Source of the DNA: Anderseniella sp. Alg231-50
Lineage (GTDB): Bacteria > Pseudomonadota > Alphaproteobacteria > Rhizobiales > Aestuariivirgaceae
DNA length: 64,000 bases
Direction of reading: 5' to 3'
Assembly (NCBI RefSeq): GCF_900149695.1
Contig: NZ_LT703003.1
Span: 186,001 to 250,000 of the forward strand
Shown here in pieces: positions 10,079 through 17,528 of this stretch; positions within the stretch are counted from its first letter, which is position 1, and every line of letters begins with the position of its first letter. Made by a program: the position numbers and the translations under genes. The notes beneath the pieces are model-generated. The model was given only the letters and a program-made list of their open reading frames with translations. It had not been told where the DNA came from and made no database searches.

Positions 10079-10971
10079 CCGACAAAAACCCCCACTGGAC
10101 CGACGGCGTCTTGCCTGGTTGTCTTGGCATGCTTGGCTTCAGCGGAACACTGGTTGCGACGCGCGTGGCCGTGTCTGACTTCTCGCCGCTGACAATCACC
10201 TGCGCCCGCATTGTCATGGCCGGAATTCTCGGGCTGGCCTTCCTGGCCTTTTCGCGAAAACTACGGTTACCCGAAAAGCGCCTGCTGCCGAGTATCGTCG
10301 TGATGGGACTGGGGCTTGCGGTCGGGTTTCCGTTCTTCCTGGCCTTGGCTCTCGAGGATGTCCCGGCTGTTCACGGCGCAGTGGTGACCGGCCTGTCACC
10401 GGCGGCAACCGCGATCATTTTCGTCGCCAGAGGCGGCGAACGCCCTCCGGTGATATTCTGGCTGGCTTGCATGATCGGTTTCGCCGGGGTGTTCTACTTC
10501 GCCTATGATGCCGGTGGCGGGCATCTCAGCCTGGCTGACGGCTGGCTGTTTCTGGCCCTGCTGTGCGTGGCCATTGCCTATGTTGAAGGTGGCCGTGTCT
10601 CCGGCGAACTGGGCGGCACAACCACACTGAGCTGGGCAATGGTGCTTCTTGCACCTGCCGCCCTGATCGCAGCGGCCTGGTCGGTTGCGGGCATGAACTT
10701 TGAAACCGTGGCCGTGAACAGCTGGACCGCCCTGATCTATCTGGGCGTCGTCAGCATGTTTCTGGCTTCGGTATTCTGGTATCGCGGTCTTGCCGCCGGC
10801 GGTGTGGCGCGCATTGGCCAGATCAACCTGCTGCTGCCACTTGTCGCTTTGGGCTGGTCTGCCCTGTTTCTCGGGGAAGAGATAACACCAACCGCCATTG
10901 TCTGCACATTGATCGTTTTTTCCGCCATGATCGTCTGCCTGAAAAGCCGCACCAGCCGGAGACCCGCATGA
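10075..10971 (+). CDS. Second EamA-family transporter
   Basis: This is a 298-residue DMT-superfamily membrane protein with about ten membrane segments. The start is the ATG at 10075, which overlaps the stop of the preceding EamA gene (ATGA); the frame is open further upstream, but that part lies inside the neighbour. The two transporters are unlike each other in sequence, so this is not a recent tandem duplication. It overlaps the following GFA gene by ATGA as well, giving three coupled genes. Confidence 0.88.
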   Translation: MTDKNPHWTDGVLPGCLGMLGFSGTLVATRVAVSDFSPLTITCARIVMAGILGLAFLAFSRKLRLPEKRLLPSIVVMGLGLAVGFPFFLALALEDVPAVHGAVVTGLSPAATAIIFVARGGERPPVIFWLACMIGFAGVFYFAYDAGGGHLSLADGWLFLALLCVAIAYVEGGRVSGELGGTTTLSWAMVLLAPAALIAAAWSVAGMNFETVAVNSWTALIYLGVVSMFLASVFWYRGLAAGGVARIGQINLLLPLVALGWSALFLGEEITPTAIVCTLIVFSAMIVCLKSRTSRRPA

Positions 10972-11408
10972 CCAAACAAGCAATACCTGTTCACAAGGGC
11001 GGCTGCCATTGTGGCTCCATCCGCTATCAGGCAACCGGCAACCCTGTCATTGTTGCCCATTGCCATTGTGAAGACTGCCAGCGTCTCAGCGGAACCGGCC
11101 ATGCGACCGGCGCGATGTTTGCGGCAGAGAACTTTCAACTGGAGGGCCGGTTGTCTGAATACACGCTTGCTGCGGAGAACGGCAATCAGGTCACCAAGGC
11201 CTTTTGCCCCAATTGCGGCAGCCAGGTGCTGGGGCGCAACAGCGGTTCACCCAGCCATGTGACCGTGAGCCTGGGTACCATGGATGATTCTTCGATGCTG
11301 GAACCCCAGGTGGCGATTTTTGCCCGCAACCGGAAACCCTGGGACATGATGGACGAGACCATTGCGACATTTGACGATCAGCCTGCCTGGAAACCAGACA
11401 GCGAGTAG
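10968..11408 (+). CDS. GFA/CENP-V domain zinc-binding protein
   Basis: This 146-residue protein has the GFA fold (glutathione-dependent formaldehyde-activating enzyme-like). The zinc cysteines are visible as GGCHCGSIRY, HCHCEDCQRLSG and FCPNCGSQ. Few family members have a proven activity, and the original claim for S-hydroxymethylglutathione synthase is disputed, so no reaction is assigned. It is the last gene of the coupled EamA-EamA-GFA operon. Confidence 0.9.
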   Translation: MTKQAIPVHKGGCHCGSIRYQATGNPVIVAHCHCEDCQRLSGTGHATGAMFAAENFQLEGRLSEYTLAAENGNQVTKAFCPNCGSQVLGRNSGSPSHVTVSLGTMDDSSMLEPQVAIFARNRKPWDMMDETIATFDDQPAWKPDSE

Positions 11409-11511
11409 ACCAAATGCGCCTCGTCCACGGCGGAATTCGGGCATTTGTGAGAATGCGCGTCTGATTGATGCAAACAGAACCGGCCGCTCACGACAGAGTG
11501 ATTACAGCACT

Positions 11512-11880
11512 ATGGAATTGTTAAGCGCCCACCTCTATGTCGTAGGCATGGTACGGATTTTTTTGATATTCGCGCTTGTTATGACCATGTCGCTCAAACA
11601 CTTTGAGCGAGCGCCGGACTATGTCACCGTAACTTCCGCCAGTTTCTCAGAGCTCACCCTTGCAACCGGGCTCTCGGCAACTGTCGTGACAGCCTCAGAT
11701 TGCAATGACAAACACGACATCGCCGGTAATCTGGTGCAGTCCCATAAATCGGACTGCAAAGCCGTGATTGGCAAGGTATTCGACAACTCGCCTTCTGCCA
11801 TTGATGATCATCTCCTGGCGCGCGACACTTCCTCAATTGCAACCATTCGGCCGGTCGACTTACCCCCTCCCCGAGCCTGA
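11512..11880 (+). CDS. Hypothetical protein with N-terminal membrane anchor
   Basis: This is a predicted 122-residue protein. Residues about 8-27 are hydrophobic (VVGMVRIFLIFALVMTMSL), like a signal anchor. The rest is polar, with two cysteines (SDCNDKHD and SDCKAVIG) and a short proline-rich end. I recognise no family. The ATG at 11512 has a weak ribosome site, and the gene stands alone between the GFA gene and the L,D-transpeptidase gene. It could be a genuine small periplasmic protein or a chance frame. Confidence 0.45.
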   Translation: MELLSAHLYVVGMVRIFLIFALVMTMSLKHFERAPDYVTVTSASFSELTLATGLSATVVTASDCNDKHDIAGNLVQSHKSDCKAVIGKVFDNSPSAIDDHLLARDTSSIATIRPVDLPPPRA

Positions 11881-12051
11881 CATCTTGTGCATGTGATTTT
11901 TTGTTTCCGTGAGGCCGGACGACCTGGCTGCGGAACCAGAAGGCAGAGCAATCTGTCCACATGATCAATGACATCATCATCGATGACCAAACCCGTTTTC
12001 TCCGGAACACGAGTAACGGGGGCCGTCTGCAAACTTCAGGAAATTTCAGTT

Positions 12052-12741
12052 ATGACGAAATCTCTATCACGGCGACATTTCGCCAAACTCAGTACCGGGT
12101 TCGCCGCACTGGCGCTTGCCGGCTGCAATACGATACCGAAAGACACCTATGCTCCGGAGGCGCGGGCACCCCTGCCTGACCTTGCACCGGACAGCAGTTT
12201 TGCGGCCAACTATTCCGCACGACCCGGTGAACGCTTTCCCCTGCCGGCAATCGATCCGGACATTCTGGCACCGGAGTACCGGCGCACTCGGGTAAGCTAT
12301 CCGTCAGGAGAAAAACCTGGAACACTCATTGTGGATACCAGCGATTTCTACCTGTACCTGGTTGAACCTGCGGGCTCTGCCATGCGCTATGGCGTGGGGC
12401 TCGGACGTGCAGGCTTTGAATGGTCGGGGCGGGCCCGGGTGGCATGGAAGCGGCCATGGCCGAAGTGGACGCCACCGGACACCATGATTGCCCGCGATCC
12501 CTCGCTGGAAAAGTGGAGCGTGCGCAATGGTGGCATGCCGCCAGGCCTGGAAAACCCGCTCGGCGCACGGGCGCTGTACATATTCGAGGGCAAGGTGGAC
12601 ACGCTTTACCGCCTGCACGGCACCAACGAACCGGAGTCGATCGGCAAGGCGGTCTCGAGCGGCTGCGTCCGGATGATCAACCAGGACGCCATCGACCTGT
12701 ATGACCGGGTAAAACCAAACGCCCAGATTCTGGTAACCTGA
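12052..12741 (+). CDS. L,D-transpeptidase (YkuD domain) lipoprotein
   Basis: This 229-residue exported protein has an N-terminal signal with a lipobox ending LAGC (Cys25), preceded by a twin-arginine-like SRRHF. The YkuD catalytic core ends with HGTNEPESIGKAVSSGCVRM, which contains the catalytic His and Cys. The family cross-links peptidoglycan or attaches lipoproteins to it in the periplasm. ATG 12052 is chosen because it starts the signal peptide and has AGGAAA upstream. A thioredoxin-like gene follows after 14 bases, so the two are probably one operon. Confidence 0.92.
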   Translation: MTKSLSRRHFAKLSTGFAALALAGCNTIPKDTYAPEARAPLPDLAPDSSFAANYSARPGERFPLPAIDPDILAPEYRRTRVSYPSGEKPGTLIVDTSDFYLYLVEPAGSAMRYGVGLGRAGFEWSGRARVAWKRPWPKWTPPDTMIARDPSLEKWSVRNGGMPPGLENPLGARALYIFEGKVDTLYRLHGTNEPESIGKAVSSGCVRMINQDAIDLYDRVKPNAQILVT

Positions 12742-12755
12742 CATGGGAGGGTAGT

Positions 12756-13256
12756 ATGAGAAAAAAAGCCAAATCCAGAAAACCCGGCGCGAAACAGTCA
12801 AAGCCGGCAAACCCGGCAGTGGCTGCAGAGCCTGTAGATACAAGCCGCCGCGACTTCATCGGTTCAATGCGCAATGGCGCGATTGGGCTGGTGATCGCGG
12901 GCGGGCTCGGCGCCTATGTGGTCCATCTCTATCAAGCCACCTCGCATGAGCATGATTTGTCCCGGGTCGGAAACGGCACGGCATCAGTGGTGCAGATTCA
13001 TGATCCGCAGTGCCAGCTGTGCCTCGCCCTGCAAAAGGAAACCCGGCAGGCACTGGACGCCCTTGATGGCGACAGGCCTGATTATGTCATCGCCGATATC
13101 CGGACTGACAAGGGCTTGCGCTTTGCCAACAAGCATGGCGTGAAACATGTGACATTGCTGCTGTTCGACAAGACGGGGAACCTGCGCCAGGTGATCAACG
13201 GACAACGCGGCAGCAATCAATTGCGGCAGGCCTTCCAGCGGCTTGTTGCCAGGTAA
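12756..13256 (+). CDS. Membrane-anchored thioredoxin-like protein
   Basis: This 166-residue protein has a Lys/Pro/Ala-rich start, then SRRDFIGSM (residues 30-38), which resembles a twin-arginine signal, and one hydrophobic helix (about 41-56). A thioredoxin-like domain follows with a CQLC motif at 86-89 and a central beta strand (HVTLLLFDKTGNL). It is probably anchored with the redox domain in the periplasm. GGGAGG precedes the ATG. Its position 14 bases after an L,D-transpeptidase, an enzyme with an active-site Cys, suggests it may keep that enzyme reduced. This is inference. Confidence 0.75.
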   Translation: MRKKAKSRKPGAKQSKPANPAVAAEPVDTSRRDFIGSMRNGAIGLVIAGGLGAYVVHLYQATSHEHDLSRVGNGTASVVQIHDPQCQLCLALQKETRQALDALDGDRPDYVIADIRTDKGLRFANKHGVKHVTLLLFDKTGNLRQVINGQRGSNQLRQAFQRLVAR

Positions 13257-13428
13257 GGTGCGGGCCCGCAGACACCAATCACATATTCTTGATGAACTGT
13301 TGTTCCCGCCGCCATCAAAACCGGTGAACCCACACCCCATATTGTGCGTTACCGAAGCATGAATTGAGCCGGATCAGGGCCAAACGCTGGTGTTCTGGTC
13401 GCGGCAGGTAAACTGAAAGAACAAGAAA

Positions 13429-13569
13429 ATGAAAACGGACAAAGAACAAGAACTCTGGTTGCTGTCGATGTCGGATCAACCCGCCCATGCCGGATCGCAA
13501 AAGTTTGCCGTCTGGGCAGCCATAGCAGCCGTCGGGGTAACTACCGCTTCACTGGTCGCCGGGTCCTGA
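13429..13569 (+). CDS. Possible 46-residue membrane protein
   Basis: A short open frame encodes a charged N-terminus (MKTDKEQELWLLSMSDQ) followed by one likely membrane helix (FAVWAAIAAVGVTTASLVAG). The upstream ribosome site is weak (GAAAGAA). Between the thioredoxin-like gene and the convergent operon it is the only candidate in that gap. The arrangement, a polar head with a terminal helix, is typical of real small membrane proteins, but no homologue is recognised. Confidence 0.35.
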   Translation: MKTDKEQELWLLSMSDQPAHAGSQKFAVWAAIAAVGVTTASLVAGS

Positions 13570-13602
13570 ACCACAAAAACCTACCCTGGAACACCCAGAT
13601 TT

Positions 13603-13646
13603 CATGGGCGTGACGTGAGCTGTACAGCTCATCTGTCGCGCCCATG
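13603..13646. terminator. Long hairpin between convergent transcripts
   Basis: CATGGGCG at 13603-13610 pairs with CGCCCATG at 13639-13646, and inside this GAGCTG-TA-CAGCTC forms a second perfect stem. No T-run follows. It covers the last codons and stop of the minus-strand gene ending at 13629, and would be transcribed from both sides. It is most likely a bidirectional terminator or mRNA-protecting hairpin. Confidence 0.5.
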
Positions 13647-13862
13647 GCTTTTCAACTGGCTGCGGGCCGTGTCGGCAATTTCCCGGTTACCGCAGTCAAG
13701 CGCGTAAACGTATGCGTGGGTATAGAAGAAACACGCCGCGTCAATGTCGCCCTGGCTTTCGCGCAATCGGGCTGCCGCCAGGTACAGGGGCGGCAGTGCC
13801 GCCACATCATCTTGTTCATGGGCCTGCAGCATGTCGCGCTGCAGGCGCTGCTCGTCAATCAT
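13629..13862 (-). CDS. 77-residue TPR-like protein coupled to a Rieske oxygenase
   Basis: This small helical protein (MIDEQRLQRDMLQAHEQDDV at the start) has the look of one to two tetratricopeptide-type helix pairs (PPLYLAAARLRESQGD, then AACFFYTHAYVYALDCGN). Its ATG at 13862 overlaps the stop of the oxygenase gene as ATGA, so its translation depends on that of the oxygenase. Such coupling suggests a partner or assembly factor. No family name is recognised. A start further upstream would lie wholly inside the oxygenase gene. Confidence 0.7.
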   Translation of the reverse strand: MIDEQRLQRDMLQAHEQDDVAALPPLYLAAARLRESQGDIDAACFFYTHAYVYALDCGNREIADTARSQLKSHGRDR

Positions 13863-15013
13863 TTGCCGGCAAAACGGGTCGCAACCCATTCGTGAAACTG
13901 GTGTGTCGGCGGGTCCATGACGGGCGAGAACTTGCCGCCGTCATAAAGCGAGGCGGACCGGCCGCGCTGCATGCCTTCGACGACGAAAATATCCTCCTCG
14001 AAAACGCCCTTCCACATCTCGGCGTTCTTCTTGCGCAAGTCCAGCATGTCATCACCGCACATGTCCGGCGAAGTATAATAGATTTCAATGCGCTCGATGG
14101 TTCTGCCATTGCCCTGCGGATCGAGCATGATGGCAAACACATGATCACGATGCGCGCCGAACAGAACGTTCGGATAAAATGAAATGTATTCCGCACCGGT
14201 ATCCCACTTGTCCGACAGGCCGTCAAAATCGGCAAAGGCGCGGCCGCTGTCATCCAGTTTCGGATTATAGACAACAGTGCCCTGCCCGGAGTAATCGCCC
14301 GGCTGCATGATGTGATAATGGTCTTCCAGCCTGGAATAGGAATTCAGGCCGGGATGGATCCATGGCAGGTGATAGCTTTCGCAATAATTCTCGACCGCCA
14401 GCTTCCAGTTGCAGTCAACTTCCAGGGTAAAGGATGATTCCGGACCGCCGTGATAAAGCGGCTTGTCGGCAAATTCCTTCCACTGCTCCAGCAGGGTGGC
14501 GGCGTGTGTTTCAAAGTCCGGCGCCTTGCCGTCCAGATTGACGAAAATGGTATCCAGGAAAATATGCGAGCGCACCTCGATCAGGCCCAGTTCCTCGCGC
14601 TTGATGCAATCGTGCAGGTTCTGGCCCGGTCCGCCGACGTGCGGGGTAGTGCGCAGCGACCCGTCGAAATTGTAACACCAGGAATGATACGGGCAGCGGA
14701 TGGCGGAGCGCAGGGTTGTCTTTTCCTCAACCAGGATCATGCCGCGATGCCGGCACACATTCTGGAACACCTTGACCTCACCATCATCGCCGCGAACCAC
14801 CAGCAGCGGCTGGCCGAGAAAGCTGATCGGGTTGGCGTCGCCCTTGTTGGGCACGTCCTTGGCAAATCCTGCACAGGCCCAGGTCGATGCAAACAGCACA
14901 CGCTTTTCCGCCTCATGCACATCAGGGTCAGTGTAAAATGCGTTGGGCAAGCCGTTGGCCACCTCAATCGGGCGCAGGACGTTTGCAATCATTTCCTGGT
15001 CGAGAACTGTCAT
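13859..15013 (-). CDS. Rieske-type ring-hydroxylating oxygenase, alpha subunit
   Basis: This 384-residue oxygenase has a Rieske [2Fe-2S] site, C87-x-H89 (CRHRG) and C107-x2-H110 (CPYHSW). The mononuclear iron site is in NYCESYHLPWIHPG, with the acidic ligand near EEDIFVVEGMQRG. The family hydroxylates or demethylates aromatic or quaternary-ammonium compounds with electrons from a reductase. The length and the ESYHLPWIHP pattern resemble the glycine-betaine/carnitine monooxygenase branch, but the substrate is not certain. No reductase gene is nearby; the electron donor must lie elsewhere. Confidence 0.88.
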   Translation of the reverse strand: MTVLDQEMIANVLRPIEVANGLPNAFYTDPDVHEAEKRVLFASTWACAGFAKDVPNKGDANPISFLGQPLLVVRGDDGEVKVFQNVCRHRGMILVEEKTTLRSAIRCPYHSWCYNFDGSLRTTPHVGGPGQNLHDCIKREELGLIEVRSHIFLDTIFVNLDGKAPDFETHAATLLEQWKEFADKPLYHGGPESSFTLEVDCNWKLAVENYCESYHLPWIHPGLNSYSRLEDHYHIMQPGDYSGQGTVVYNPKLDDSGRAFADFDGLSDKWDTGAEYISFYPNVLFGAHRDHVFAIMLDPQGNGRTIERIEIYYTSPDMCGDDMLDLRKKNAEMWKGVFEEDIFVVEGMQRGRSASLYDGGKFSPVMDPPTHQFHEWVATRFAGK

Positions 15014-15185
15014 GGTCAGATACCTTCTCCTGAGTATGATCCCAACATCAGATATGAGCGTGTTTTCAGCCAGGTTCCTCGCTGGTTTGCGCCAGAAACA
15101 TGCCTGAAAACGTCAAATCCAATCTTGAGTATTACACAGAATATCACGACGCCCTATCAGCCAGTCGACGGACGCGTGCGGTACG

Positions 15186-15614
15186 TCATGCCTCCGCCTG
15201 GTGCACCGGACGCCACAGCGGGATGAAAAACAGCAGCAGGAATATGGTGTTCATCAGTGCGTTGACCGGGGCACCGGCGGCAACGGACCCGGCGCTGTCG
15301 ACGACAAACCAGGTGCCGATACTGGTCAGGATCATGGTGCGTCCGACATCGGGGAACTTGTCATAAACCCGTGTGGTTACCTGCCACAAAAGCACACCCC
15401 AGCCGATCACGATGCCATTGAGGATGGCCCACAGAAGATTGCTTTCTGGTGTCGGTGCGCCGGGCGAACCATCAACCGGCCAGAACGCCAGATCGATGAA
15501 CAGCCTGGTTGCTCCAGACAGGGCCGGAACACTGGCCAGCACACCCAGCAGGCCAAAGCCGATTACACAGATGCAGGCGAATTTCAGCCAGCGCAGGGTT
15601 GCTTGATGTTGCAT
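15186..15614 (-). CDS. Four-helix membrane protein of unknown function
   Basis: This is a protein of about 142 residues with four predicted membrane segments (CICVIGFGLLGVLASVPAL, LLWAILNGIVIGWGVLLW, a third around TSIGTWFVVDSAGSV, and MNTIFLLLFFIPLW). AAGGAG lies 7 bases before ATG 15614, which decides the start. It is divergent from an XRE-type regulator at 15755, with a perfect palindrome between them, so it is probably that regulator's target. No function is assigned. Confidence 0.8.
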   Translation of the reverse strand: MQHQATLRWLKFACICVIGFGLLGVLASVPALSGATRLFIDLAFWPVDGSPGAPTPESNLLWAILNGIVIGWGVLLWQVTTRVYDKFPDVGRTMILTSIGTWFVVDSAGSVAAGAPVNALMNTIFLLLFFIPLWRPVHQAEA

Positions 15615-15679
15615 TGTCTCGTCTCCTTGAATGCGTTGCATTTGCACTTGTGACTAGGGCCTATTCTGCCGTTGCTCAA

Positions 15680-15694
15680 TTACCTGCGAGGTAA
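15680..15694. promoter_or_regulatory. Perfect palindrome TTACCT-GCG-AGGTAA
   Basis: A perfect 6-bp inverted repeat with a 3-base centre lies midway between the divergent genes starting at 15614 and 15755. Its size and symmetry suit a dimeric HTH regulator, so the XRE/MmyB-like protein encoded beside it is the obvious binder, repressing both itself and the membrane-protein gene. Confidence 0.5.
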
Positions 15695-15754
15695 GTGTTT
15701 TCGGTCACGGGTGCCTGTAAGATGGGGCGGAACCACACCCGAAGGGCACCGATC

Positions 15755-16528
15755 ATGCACAACACTTTTGGCACGGCACTCAGACAATGGCGCGGACAGC
15801 GCCGGATGAGCCAGCTTGATCTCGGGCTTACCGCCAATGTCTCGGCACGGCATATCTCGTTCCTGGAAACCGGACGGGCCCGGCCGAGCCAGTCCATGGC
15901 CATGCAATTGTGCGAGACGCTGGAAGTGCCGCATTCAGCCCGCAACGCCTTCCTGGGCGCGGCAGGCTTCGCACCGGCCTACCGGCGCCGCGAACTGAGC
16001 GATGATGACATGGCCCATGTTCGCGCCGCCGTTGACTGGACCCTGGAGCGTCACGACCCGTTCCCGGCATTTGCGCTGGACAAACACTGGTGCGTGGTCA
16101 AGGCCAATACATCGGCCACATTCCTGCTGGGCGGCATCGGCCTTGCCCAGGGCGACAGCCTGCTCGATGCTATGCTGGACATGGAACTGATGTCAGCCGC
16201 GCTGGAAAACTGGTCGGAAGTCCTGCAGCACATGGCGGTGCGCCTGCGCACCGAAAGCGCACATCTGGGCGGAGACGCGGTGCTTGACAAGGCCGTGGAA
16301 CAACTGACCGGAATTCTCGGCCCCGGCTCACACAGTATCAATGGCACGCTGCCTGCCGTCATCCCGGCCCGGTACCGTGCGGGCACCGGCACCTTGTCGT
16401 TCTTTTCAACACTGGCGCAGTTCGGCACGCCGGAAGACATCGCGGTCGCCGAACTGAAGATCGAACTGATGTTTCCCGCAGACGACGCGACGCGCGACGC
16501 GCTGCTTGCCCTGCAGCCCCCGCAATGA
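15755..16528 (+). CDS. XRE-family regulator with MmyB-like ligand domain
   Basis: The 257-residue protein has an N-terminal helix-turn-helix (LRQWRGQRRMSQLDLGL, then ANVSARHISFLETGRARPS; residues about 8-50) and a C-terminal domain of about 170 residues. The latter matches the MmyB-like ligand-binding type, thought to bind fatty acids in some relatives. ATG 15755 fits the HTH; an earlier in-frame ATG (15722) is possible. It is divergent from a membrane-protein gene with a palindromic site between. Confidence 0.85.
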   Translation: MHNTFGTALRQWRGQRRMSQLDLGLTANVSARHISFLETGRARPSQSMAMQLCETLEVPHSARNAFLGAAGFAPAYRRRELSDDDMAHVRAAVDWTLERHDPFPAFALDKHWCVVKANTSATFLLGGIGLAQGDSLLDAMLDMELMSAALENWSEVLQHMAVRLRTESAHLGGDAVLDKAVEQLTGILGPGSHSINGTLPAVIPARYRAGTGTLSFFSTLAQFGTPEDIAVAELKIELMFPADDATRDALLALQPPQ

Positions 16529-16532
16529 ACGA

Positions 16533-17528
16533 TTAGAGATTAACCGCGCTGACATGGCCGGTTTCGATACCGTTCCAGTTTTTCACGGTGACGTCGGACA
16601 TGGCTTCAAGCGCCGCGCGTTCCGCCTCCGTCCAGCAGTCCAGCCTGGACATGACGCCTGCAAGGAGTGCTTCCGCCGCCCGCCCGGCGCCATCGTCGCA
16701 TTTCAGCGCAATGCCGATACCGGCGTGTGCAATGGTGGCGCAAAACACCCCTTCCGCGCCCGTCTTGACGAATGCACGCGGCACAGCCTTCATCAGGTCG
16801 GTGCAGAACCGTTTGGTTCCGGCCACCATGAACGGATGCGCGCGAACCGCTGAAATGATCCGCCGGCTGGCCTCGGCCCGGTCGTCACTCACGCCCTCGC
16901 CTGAGCCGAAGCGCTGGAAGCCCAATGCGATATTGCGCAGTGGGATTGCCCATGTCGGCACCGAACAGCCGTCGATGCCGCACGGTGTGTGGGTGAGGTC
17001 ATAGTCGCACATCTCGCCGATCAGTTTCTCGATGGCCTGCTGAACCGGGTGATCGCGCTTTACATAGCCTTTGGGATCGACGCCCAGCCTGGTGGCGAAA
17101 GCGAGCATGAAGGAGTGCTTGCCGGAACAATTGTTATGAACCTGGAGAGCGTGCTCGCCGGCGGCCACCATGGCGCGCGACACATCACCGGGAAACGGCC
17201 AGTGGGCGCCGCACTCATAGGCCTGTTCGCTGACACCGGCCTTGGCCAGGCCCGAGCGGGCCACGCGAACATGGGCTGGCTCGCCGTTGTGAGAGGCACA
17301 TGCCAGCGCGATTTCCTCATCCGCCATGCCATAGGTTTCGACCACACCGACCTCAACCGCCGGCAGGCATTGCAGCGCCTTGATGGCCGAGCGCGGAAAC
17401 ACGGGCCTGTCAATGTCACCTGCCGAGGCGACCAGCTCGCCATCTCGCCCGACAACCGCAAAAGCCCCGGCATGACGACTTTCGATAATGCCGCCGCGGG
17501 TTACTTCCACCAACACAGGATCGCTCAT
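16533..17528 (-). CDS. Asparaginase, Rhizobium etli type II family
   Basis: This 331-residue member of the asparaginase family named for the R. etli enzyme hydrolyses L-asparagine to aspartate and ammonia. Recognised stretches include FPRSAIKALQCLPAV, ACASHNGEPAHV, HNNCSGKHSFMLA and TPCGIDGCSVPTWA. The Ser/Lys pair in PRSAIK and the cysteines in CSGKH and CGIDGC fit the known active-site region of this family. The ATG overlaps the stop of the upstream MFS gene (ATGA), so uptake and hydrolysis are probably coupled. Confidence 0.9.
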   Translation of the reverse strand: MSDPVLVEVTRGGIIESRHAGAFAVVGRDGELVASAGDIDRPVFPRSAIKALQCLPAVEVGVVETYGMADEEIALACASHNGEPAHVRVARSGLAKAGVSEQAYECGAHWPFPGDVSRAMVAAGEHALQVHNNCSGKHSFMLAFATRLGVDPKGYVKRDHPVQQAIEKLIGEMCDYDLTHTPCGIDGCSVPTWAIPLRNIALGFQRFGSGEGVSDDRAEASRRIISAVRAHPFMVAGTKRFCTDLMKAVPRAFVKTGAEGVFCATIAHAGIGIALKCDDGAGRAAEALLAGVMSRLDCWTEAERAALEAMSDVTVKNWNGIETGHVSAVNL

